Source: Thermoflexales bacterium (lineage in GTDB: Bacteria > Chloroflexota > Anaerolineae > Fen-1058). From it: DNA of 6,096 nucleotides. The notes beneath the pieces were generated by a model that made no database searches, was not told the origin of the DNA, and was given only the letters and a program-made list of their open reading frames with translations. Shown here piece by piece: positions 1 through 4,580 of this stretch. A program made the position numbers and the translations under genes. Each line of letters begins with the position of its first letter. The first letter of the stretch is position 1. Location of the stretch: the NCBI GenBank assembly GCA_016931085.1, contig JAFGFO010000156.1:1-6096 (forward strand), read 5' to 3'.

Positions 1-502
1 ATATGCCGCCGCCATTGTCATCAGCAGAGTTGGAGGCAATGCGGTTGTCGTCGAGCACGGCATCGCTATAGTTAAACACAGCCAATCCACCCCCATAGGC
101 AAGGCTGTCGCCAATACGGGCAGCCCGGTTGCTTGTCAGCGTGTTCCGAGAAAGCCTGGCCTGGCTGGCATAGATGTATATCCCTCCGCCGTAACCGGTC
201 GTGGCATTGGATGTGAAAGTGTTGTCGTCAAGCACGGCGTCGCTGCCAGACAGGTATACGCCACCACCATCCTGGTGGCCGATATTGGAAGTAATGGCGT
301 TGTTTTCAAGCCTGGCAAGGCTCGAGTCCTGTACAGCCAATCCCCCGCCGTGGTCGGCGACATTCAAGCTGATCGTATTCTCGCGAAGGGTAGCCGTGCT
401 GCCCAGCCGCAGGTGCACCCCACCGCCGAAGCGAGCGGAATTGCCTGTTATGCGGTTATGCTTGAGGACAACCGCAGCGCCGGCAATAGCTATGCCGCCG
501 CC
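1..502 (-). repeat. Tandem beta-helix coil repeats (protein level) in the exported protein
   Basis: GGG-hydrophobic coil starts fall at residues 203, 228, 254, 281, 307, 339 and 366, a spacing of 25, 26, 27, 26, 32 and 27. This gives six full coils and the start of a seventh at the window edge. Each coil ends in an N-x-[IFL]-[TSA]-x-N turn, for example NRITGN, NTFTSN, NRIASN. At DNA level, 44-67 and 221-244 agree at 22 of 24 bases, 177 bp (59 codons) apart. This suggests fairly recent internal duplication of a two-coil unit. The array is incomplete here, so the total coil number is unknown. Confidence 0.85.
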
Positions 503-1108
503 GTTCTGGACATTATCCCCGCTCTGGTGCGCGTATCCCCCTGTGATGCGCAGCCCCTCGATCGTCGCGCTGATGGTCCCTGTGACGTACAGCCCGCGTC
601 CTTGGCCGCCGGCGTCCAGTGTGGTGGGCTGGGTGAGCGGGTAGGAAGTCGTCCAGGCCGAGCCATCCAGGCTGCCGGCGATGTAGCCGCCCCGGATGGT
701 GACGGTCTTGCTGAGATAAACGACCTGGGTGATACCGGCTCGTTGGTGAACGTCGGTATAGACACCGCCGGCGACGCGGATCTCGTCGGCTGGTCCGCCA
801 GCCGCGGCAGCTTCGGCGGCGTCCACCGCAGCCTGCACGCTGCCGAAGCAGGGATCGACCCCTACACCACAGTCCCCGTTCGGGGCGACGTAGAGCACCT
901 GAGCGCTTTGCCCCTCACCAGGAACGATGCTGGCAGCATCGTCGGACTCTAAGCTAAGACCTGGAACCTGGAACCTGAAACGGTCTTTGGAATAGGCGCT
1001 GTGTCCCTGGGCCGCCGGCGAGGAAAAATTCAGCCACAGCAGGCCGGCCGCCAGGCCCAACCCGGCGGCGCCAATCAATCCAGCATAGAGTGTAGAGCGC
1101 TTGATCAT
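1..1108 (-). CDS. Exported parallel beta-helix repeat protein, 5' part only (cut by window edge)
   Basis: The minus strand is open from a start near 1108 to position 2 (369 complete codons) with no stop, so the gene continues beyond the window. The N-terminus is a clear signal sequence: MIKR, a hydrophobic stretch at residues about 10-27, then FSSPAAQG as a possible cleavage region. A PMP-type entry module follows at about 72-170, with LYVAPNGDCG, a PC pair, VQAAVDAA, EIRVAGGVYTD and TVTIRGGY. Residues 203-369 are GGG-starting coils of 25-32 residues rich in N, T and S (NxITSN pattern), typical of right-handed beta-helix proteins of the NosD or polymorphic outer membrane protein type. Such proteins are exported and often surface-anchored; some act as adhesins, others as polysaccharide lyases. 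No catalytic motif is visible, so an adhesion or structural role is inferred. In-frame ATGs at 1123 and 1114 are alternative starts. None has a good Shine-Dalgarno, and 1108 is chosen because it puts K and R just before the hydrophobic core. Confidence 0.88.
   Translation of the reverse strand, partial: MIKRSTLYAGLIGAAGLGLAAGLLWLNFSSPAAQGHSAYSKDRFRFQVPGLSLESDDAASIVPGEGQSAQVLYVAPNGDCGVGVDPCFGSVQAAVDAAEAAAAGGPADEIRVAGGVYTDVHQRAGITQVVYLSKTVTIRGGYIAGSLDGSAWTTSYPLTQPTTLDAGGQGRGLYVTGTISATIEGLRITGGYAHQSGDNVQNGGGIAIAGAAVVLKHNRITGNSARFGGGVHLRLGSTATLRENTISLNVADHGGGLAVQDSSLARLENNAITSNIGHQDGGGVYLSGSDAVLDDNTFTSNATTGYGGGIYIYASQARLSRNTLTSNRAARIGDSLAYGGGLAVFNYSDAVLDDNRIASNSADDNGGGI
924..942. other. Perfect 19-nt palindrome inside the beta-helix gene
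   Basis: ACGATGCTGGCAGCATCGT is a perfect odd palindrome. In RNA it can form a stem of about 7 bp around a 5-nt loop. It lies in the codons for residues about 56-61 of the exported protein (SDDAASI), just downstream of the signal peptide. No T-run follows it on either strand, so it is not an intrinsic terminator. It may be chance or a weak mRNA structure. Confidence 0.4.
959..979. repeat. Three tandem 7-bp units (ACCTGGA x2, ACCTGAA)
   Basis: The plus strand reads ACCTGGA at 959-965, the same at 966-972, and ACCTGAA at 973-979. On the coding minus strand this spans residues 44-50 of the exported protein (FRFQVPG), between the signal peptide and the beta-helix domain. The unit is not a multiple of three, so gain or loss of one copy would shift the frame. 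With only three copies, slippage is possible but unproven. Confidence 0.6.
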
Positions 1109-1115
1109 GCCCATA

Positions 1116-1151
1116 GAGACCATAAAGGTCTTGGAGACCATTAGGGTCTCT
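1116..1151. repeat. Tandem pair of 18-bp palindromic units (GAGACC-n5-GGTCT)
   Basis: Two units, 1116-1133 and 1134-1151, agree at 14 of 18 positions. Each is an inverted repeat: GAGACC-ATAAA-GGTCTT and GAGACC-ATTAG-GGTCTC. The inner arms also pair across the junction (GGTCT-TGG-AGACC, 1127-1139), so alternative hairpins are possible. The array lies in the predicted 5' leader of the beta-helix gene and overlaps its most upstream possible start codons (1123 and 1114). It could be a small dispersed palindromic element, an operator pair, or an RNA structure affecting translation. The sequence alone does not decide. Confidence 0.6.
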
Positions 1152-1162
1152 CAGATAGATTC

Positions 1163-1191
1163 ATTCTAGCACGATTTGCCAATCGTGTGAA
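1163..1191 (-). promoter_or_regulatory. Predicted sigma70-type promoter for the beta-helix gene
   Basis: On the minus strand, TTCACA (1191-1186, five of six matches to TTGACA) and TAGAAT (1168-1163, five of six to TATAAT) are separated by exactly 17 bp. Transcription would begin near 1156, giving a leader of roughly 50 nt to the start at 1108. The spacer is almost filled by a perfect inverted repeat (1170-1187), as expected for repressor control. Confidence 0.55.
1170..1187. promoter_or_regulatory. Candidate operator: perfect inverted repeat CACGATT-TGCC-AATCGTG
   Basis: Two perfect 7-bp arms flank a 4-bp centre. The site lies between the -35 and -10 of the minus-strand promoter, and its centre is about 68 bp upstream of the predicted start of the divergent GH3 transcript. 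No T-run follows on either strand, which argues against a terminator. It does not match the usual LacI-family pattern with a central CG, so the regulator is not identified. By position it could repress the beta-helix gene and may also affect the hydrolase gene. Confidence 0.5.
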
Positions 1192-1211
1192 ATGAGGGCC
1201 AACCTAACGAC

Positions 1212-1240
1212 TTTCCTTTTCGCCACAGCAAGGTTATAAT
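1212..1240 (+). promoter_or_regulatory. Predicted promoter of the GH3 hydrolase gene
   Basis: A consensus -10 TATAAT (1235-1240) lies 17 bp downstream of a weak -35 TTTCCT (1212-1217, three of six matches). Transcription would start near 1247, giving a leader of about 36 nt before the GTG at 1283. The weak -35 next to a perfect -10 is compatible with an activated promoter; that is inference. Confidence 0.55.
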
Positions 1241-1270
1241 ACGCCATAATGCCAAATACACACACAATCC

Positions 1271-1276
1271 AGGAGG
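1271..1276 (+). promoter_or_regulatory. Strong ribosome binding site AGGAGG for the GH3 gene
   Basis: AGGAGG lies 6 nt upstream of the GTG at 1283. It decides the start: the next in-frame ATG is at residue 27 (the M of RMTLEEK), inside the conserved family 3 N-terminal motif, and using it would truncate the protein. Confidence 0.85.
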
Positions 1277-1282
1277 CAAACT

Positions 1283-3553
1283 GTGTCCGTTGATTTTGAC
1301 GCACCCTATTGGAACCCACGTCTGAGCGTCGAGGAACGCCTGGCCGACCTGCTCGGCCGGATGACGCTGGAAGAGAAGGTCGCCCAGATGTCCCTCGCGC
1401 ACCTCGACGAGCGCAAGATGGGGCAGGATGGCCAGTTCGAGCCTGACTACCTGGACGCGGTCCTCGGCAATGGGGTGGGCGAGATTTTCCACCCCGCGCG
1501 CCACGAGCACCCGCCCAGGCAAAGCGCGTCAGTCGCCAACGCCCTCCAACACCATCTGCGCGAGCGCACGCGCCTGGGCATCCCGGCCCTGCTGGTAGCC
1601 GAAGCCTTGCACGGCTTGATGGCCCGCGGCAGCACCAGTTTTCCCCAAGCCATCGCCTTGGCCAGCACGTGGGACCCGGCCCTGGTCCAGCAGGCCTTTG
1701 CGGCGGCCGCCGCTGAAGCGCGCGCCCGCGGCATCCAGCACGCGCTGACACCGGTGCTCGACCTGGCGCGCGACCCGCGCTGGGGACGGACCGAGGAAAC
1801 ATACGGCGAGGACCCGCATCTGGTAGCGCGCATGGGCGTGGCGGCTATTTGCGGCATGCAAGGAAAAACCCAGCCCATCACGTCGCGGCACATCCTGGCG
1901 ACGGCCAAGCATTTCGCCGTGCACGGCCAGCCCGAGTCGGGCCGCAACGCCGCCCCGGCCAACTACTCTGAACGAGAGATCCGCTCCAACTTCCTCGTGC
2001 CCTTCCAGGCCGCCGTCGTCGAGGCCGGCGTGCAGGCGGTGATGGCCTCGTACAACGAAATAGACGGCATCCCGGTTCACGCCAATCGCTGGCTCTTGTG
2101 GGACGTGCTGCGCCAGGAGTGGGGCTTCGAGGGCTTTGTCACCTCCGACGGCGGAGCGATCACGCAACTGCACACGACCCACAAGCTCGCCTCCAGCCTG
2201 GCTGAGGCGGTCAAGCTGGCCGTGAACGCCGGGGTGGATTTCGAGCTGGACAAGTGCTTTGGCGTGCTACCCGATTTGGTCAGGCAGGGCCAGGTTCCTG
2301 AAGCGCGGATCGACGAGGCAGCAGCGTATCTCCTGCGAGCCAAGTTCATGCTGGGGCTGTTCGAGAACCCTTACGTGGACCCAGACGAGGCCGAGCGCGT
2401 GGTCAACTGCCCGGCGCACAAGCATCTGGCGGCCGAGCTGGCGCGCCGGGCCATCGTGCTGGTGAAAAATGATCCCGCGCCATTAAGAAATGGCGCCCTT
2501 TTACCCCTCGATCCAGGCAAGATCAAATCGCTGGCCGTCATCGGCCCCAACGCCGCCGACGTGCACCTGGGCGGCTACAGCAGCGAGCCTGATTACGGCG
2601 TCAGCGTGCTGGAAGGCATCCGCCAAAAGGCCGGCGAGCAGATCCAAGTACGCTACGTGGAAGGCTGCCGCATCACGGAGGGTGTGCAGGGCTGGGCCGC
2701 CTGGGGAAACAACGAGGCCATCTTGAGCGACAAGGAGAACATCGCCGAGGCCGTGCAGGCCGCCCGAGAAGCCGACGTGGCGCTGCTCGTGCTGGGAGAA
2801 AACGAATCGACCTGCCGCGAGGCGTGGAGCGAAGAGCACCGGGGCGATCGTGACAGCCTCGATCTGCTAGGCCACCAAAGTGAATTGGTCCAAGCCGTGC
2901 TAGACACCGGCACGCCCACCGTCGTCCTGCTGATCAACGGCCGGCCGCTTGCGATCAACACCATCGCCGAGCGCGCGCCGGCCATCCTGGAAGGCTGGTA
3001 CCTGGGGCAGGCCACCGGCACGGCGGTGGCGGACGTTTTGTTTGGCGAGGCCAACCCGGGCGGCAAGCTGCCCATCACCTTCCCGCGCTCGGCCGGCCAA
3101 CTGCCCTTCTTCTACAACCACAAGCCTTCCGCCCGGCGCAGCTACCTGTTCACACCGCCAGAACCGCTATTCCCCTTTGGGCACGGCCTGAGCTACACCA
3201 CCTTCCGCTTCGAGGGATTGTCCGTCAGCCCAGATCAGATCGCGCCGGACGGGAGTGCGACTGTGCGCGTCCAACTTACCAACACGGGCGCGCGCGCCGG
3301 CGACGAGGTGGTGCAACTGTACATCCGTGACCAATACAGCTCGGTGACCCGCCCGGTCCAAGAATTGAAAGCTTTTCAACGTATCACGCTACAGCCGGGC
3401 GAGACGCGGACGGTAGAATTCGAGCTGGGGCCTGGGCAACTGTCCTTCCTGGGGCCGGATATGTGGCCGGTGGTAGAGCCAGGCATGTTTGACGTCATGG
3501 TTGGCCCCAGCTCGGCGCAACTGCACACCGTGCAACTGGAAGTGACAGATTGA
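1283..3553 (+). CDS. Glycoside hydrolase family 3 exo-beta-glycosidase (beta-glucosidase / beta-xylosidase type)
   Basis: This 756-residue GTG-start protein is a complete GH3 enzyme releasing terminal beta-linked sugars from short oligosaccharides by a retaining mechanism. Residues about 15-360 form the (beta/alpha)8 domain, beginning with RMTLEEKVAQM and carrying the substrate-site motifs RDPRWGRTEETYGEDP (163-178) and KHF (209-211). The nucleophile is D289 in GFVTSDGGAIT. Residues about 385-615 form the alpha/beta sandwich domain (IVLVKN, AVIGPNA, LINGRPLAI, GKLPITFPRS). The acid/base is likely a Glu in REAWSEEHRGDR (512-523), E513 or E517/E518; I cannot choose. PLFPFGHGLSYT (628-639) leads into a C-terminal fibronectin-III-like domain (about 661-740). 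There is no signal peptide, so it should be cytoplasmic and act on imported sugars. Length is normal. Glycine follows the nucleophile where many relatives have W, Y or C. Substrate (glucoside versus xyloside) cannot be fixed from sequence. It is divergent from the beta-helix gene and convergent with the PAP2-VanZ gene. Confidence 0.95.
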   Translation: MSVDFDAPYWNPRLSVEERLADLLGRMTLEEKVAQMSLAHLDERKMGQDGQFEPDYLDAVLGNGVGEIFHPARHEHPPRQSASVANALQHHLRERTRLGIPALLVAEALHGLMARGSTSFPQAIALASTWDPALVQQAFAAAAAEARARGIQHALTPVLDLARDPRWGRTEETYGEDPHLVARMGVAAICGMQGKTQPITSRHILATAKHFAVHGQPESGRNAAPANYSEREIRSNFLVPFQAAVVEAGVQAVMASYNEIDGIPVHANRWLLWDVLRQEWGFEGFVTSDGGAITQLHTTHKLASSLAEAVKLAVNAGVDFELDKCFGVLPDLVRQGQVPEARIDEAAAYLLRAKFMLGLFENPYVDPDEAERVVNCPAHKHLAAELARRAIVLVKNDPAPLRNGALLPLDPGKIKSLAVIGPNAADVHLGGYSSEPDYGVSVLEGIRQKAGEQIQVRYVEGCRITEGVQGWAAWGNNEAILSDKENIAEAVQAAREADVALLVLGENESTCREAWSEEHRGDRDSLDLLGHQSELVQAVLDTGTPTVVLLINGRPLAINTIAERAPAILEGWYLGQATGTAVADVLFGEANPGGKLPITFPRSAGQLPFFYNHKPSARRSYLFTPPEPLFPFGHGLSYTTFRFEGLSVSPDQIAPDGSATVRVQLTNTGARAGDEVVQLYIRDQYSSVTRPVQELKAFQRITLQPGETRTVEFELGPGQLSFLGPDMWPVVEPGMFDVMVGPSSAQLHTVQLEVTD
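2477..2502 (+). other. Terminator-like hairpin within the GH3 coding sequence
   Basis: GCGCCATT (2477-2484), loop AAGA, AATGGCGC (2489-2496) form a perfect 8-bp stem, followed by CC and TTTT at 2499-2502. It resembles a weak intrinsic terminator but has only four T residues. It lies in codons for residues about 399-407, within a variable stretch (PAPLRNGA) between VLVKND and LLPLDPGK, where GH3 relatives usually go almost directly from KN to LLPL. It may cause pausing between the two catalytic domains or may be chance. Confidence 0.4.
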
Positions 3554-3581
3554 CAGGCAAAGATCTGTGACCGATCCCAAA

Positions 3582-4535
3582 CTAAGTTCTCGACCTTCCT
3601 GGAAGGTCAATCAGGCGGGCGCTTAGCCACCAAAAGAAAATCATGCCGGCCAGGTCGCACAGCGCATCGTCCAGGCCGGCGCTGCGCAGGGGAGAGAGGG
3701 CTTGCAGGCCCTCCTCCCCCGCAGCAAAGACAAAGGGGAGCAATATCGCCAGGGGAATCGTAGGGACGGTTCGCGAACCGCCCCTAGCCCTGCGCCCAGC
3801 GTAAAGATGCACAGTGCGCCCCTCAAGCCATATATTCAACCAGAAAGCCAGCAGGCCAAACAGCAAAAAGTGGAGCACCTTGTCGGCGTGCGGCCATTGC
3901 AAGAAATAGAGGGGCACAAGGTCGAGATAGGCCATCTGGGTCACGACGAAAACCACGGCCATCTGCGGCCACAACAGCCAGCGCCAGGCCCTTCCCCCTC
4001 CCCTAACCCTCCCTTCGGTCGCCACAAGGGGCGGGGGATTATGGGGAGAACCAGCCCCCGCCACGATCACCCCATAGCAGGCGGCACCCAGTGCCGCGCC
4101 GAGGACAGCGCCGCCCAGGATGTCGGACGGATAGTGCAGTCCCAGGTAGACGCGGCTCAACGACACCAGCCCTGCCCAGACCAGGCTCAACCACGGCCAG
4201 GGAGGGTGACGATAGCTCAATGCCAGGACGAGTGCCACGCCAAACGTGCCTGCGGCGTGCCCGCTGGGATAGGACGGGAAGCCGGGCGTGGGCAGCACCA
4301 GGCGCACCGCCTCAGGGCGGGGGCGCAGAGCCAGGAACTGAAAGAACATCATCAAGGCCCAACCGACCGCCAGCACGGCCAAGACAGCCGTGCCCACCCG
4401 GCGCTGCCTGGCGCCGATCAGCCCCAGCCCCAAACCAGGCAGCAGCCAAAACGAGTAGGTCAAGCCTACCATCACGCCATCGAGGGCGGGATGGGCCAAG
4501 GTCTGGTTGAAAAAAGCAAGCAGGGTGTGATCCAT
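3582..4535 (-). CDS. PAP2-family phosphatase fused to a VanZ-like membrane domain
   Basis: A 317-residue integral membrane protein with about nine hydrophobic segments. Residues 1-157 are a PAP2 (lipid-phosphate phosphatase) domain. The motifs are RPRP (71-74), PSGH (90-93, H93 being the usual acid/base) and SRxxxxxHxxxD (127-138; H134 is the expected phosphohistidine and D138 its partner). PAP2 enzymes typically remove phosphate from lipids such as phosphatidate or undecaprenyl diphosphate at the membrane. The first motif, KxxxxxxRP, has Q66 in place of Lys, so activity may be altered. Residues about 187-310 are VanZ-like: DKVLHF (218-223), EEGLQ (274-278), R284, and DDALCDLAG (289-297) with Asp at the usual Asn. 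VanZ proteins are linked to glycopeptide tolerance, but the biochemistry is unclear. Two soluble loops (about 160-185 and 240-258) are encoded by repeat-like DNA. The start has no Shine-Dalgarno and is preceded by CTTAAC repeats. The gene lies 45 bp downstream of the radical SAM gene and may be co-transcribed with it. Confidence 0.88.
   Translation of the reverse strand: MDHTLLAFFNQTLAHPALDGVMVGLTYSFWLLPGLGLGLIGARQRRVGTAVLAVLAVGWALMMFFQFLALRPRPEAVRLVLPTPGFPSYPSGHAAGTFGVALVLALSYRHPPWPWLSLVWAGLVSLSRVYLGLHYPSDILGGAVLGAALGAACYGVIVAGAGSPHNPPPLVATEGRVRGGGRAWRWLLWPQMAVVFVVTQMAYLDLVPLYFLQWPHADKVLHFLLFGLLAFWLNIWLEGRTVHLYAGRRARGGSRTVPTIPLAILLPFVFAAGEEGLQALSPLRSAGLDDALCDLAGMIFFWWLSARLIDLPGRSRT
3592..3608. 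other. 17-nt palindrome at the convergent gene ends
   Basis: GACCTTCC-T-GGAAGGTC is a perfect palindrome that can fold as a 6-bp stem with a 5-nt loop. It covers the last codons of the PAP2-VanZ gene and lies 38 bp past the GH3 stop. Neither side carries a T-run of five or more, so intrinsic termination is doubtful. It could still stall RNA polymerase or stabilise the 3' end of either transcript. No better terminator is seen between the two genes. Confidence 0.35.
3761..3786. repeat. 26-bp TAGGG-type palindrome embedded in frame in the PAP2-VanZ gene
   Basis: The halves TAGGGACGGTTCG and CGAACCGCCCCTA are complementary except at one position, which becomes a G-U pair in the minus-strand mRNA. 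It encodes residues 250-258 (ARGGSRTVP) in a polar loop between two VanZ hydrophobic segments. The sequence has the look of a dispersed intergenic palindrome, and a relative of similar build lies in noncoding DNA at 6031-6053. Insertion into the gene is inferred from the loop position, the low-complexity residues and the noncoding relative. Confidence 0.65.
3994..4013 (-). other. Canonical G-quadruplex motif on the coding strand of the PAP2-VanZ gene
   Basis: The minus strand has G-runs of 3, 3, 4 and 5 separated by loops of 1, 3 and 1 nt, which fits the standard four-run G-quadruplex pattern. It encodes residues 175-181 (GRVRGGG) in the soluble linker between the PAP2 and VanZ domains and would also be present in the mRNA. 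The flanking linker DNA (about 3991-4058) is unusually rich in C/G runs and looks like acquired repeat sequence rather than conserved coding sequence. Confidence 0.6.
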
Positions 4536-4567
4536 GTTAAGGTTAGGCTGAGGTTAAGGTTAAGGCT
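4536..4567. repeat. Degenerate GTTAAG hexamer repeat between the radical SAM and PAP2-VanZ genes
   Basis: The plus strand carries GTTAAG at 4536-4541, a degenerate GTTAGGCTGAG stretch, then GTTAAG at 4552-4557 and 4558-4563. On the transcribed strand this is a CUUAAC/CCUUAA-rich tract ending directly at the AUG of the PAP2-VanZ gene (4535). It fills most of the 45-bp gap and leaves no Shine-Dalgarno. Translation may therefore depend on coupling or on an unstructured, G-poor leader. Confidence 0.6.
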
Positions 4568-4580
4568 GTGGAGAGGGGCG

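Noticed and set aside
1..502. Possible CRISPR-like array because of regular spacing
   Set aside because: The periodicity is protein-level beta-helix coils of varying length. The DNA repeats are degenerate and there is no conserved repeat/spacer structure.
275..952. Plus-strand open frame of 225 codons opposite the beta-helix gene
   Set aside because: It is antisense to a frame with a signal peptide and clear beta-helix coils. Its product has no domain, and it exists because the repeats have few stops in this frame.
1161..1802. Minus-strand open frame of 213 codons over the 5' end of the GH3 gene
   Set aside because: It is a shadow of the GH3 frame, Arg/Pro/Gly-rich and without domains, and it overlaps the regulatory region that has a supported promoter and ribosome binding site for the GH3 gene.
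3545..3568. ACAGAT / ATCTGT inverted repeat across the GH3 stop codon
   Set aside because: It has only 6-bp AT-rich arms with a 12-nt loop and no T-run, which is too weak to call a terminator.
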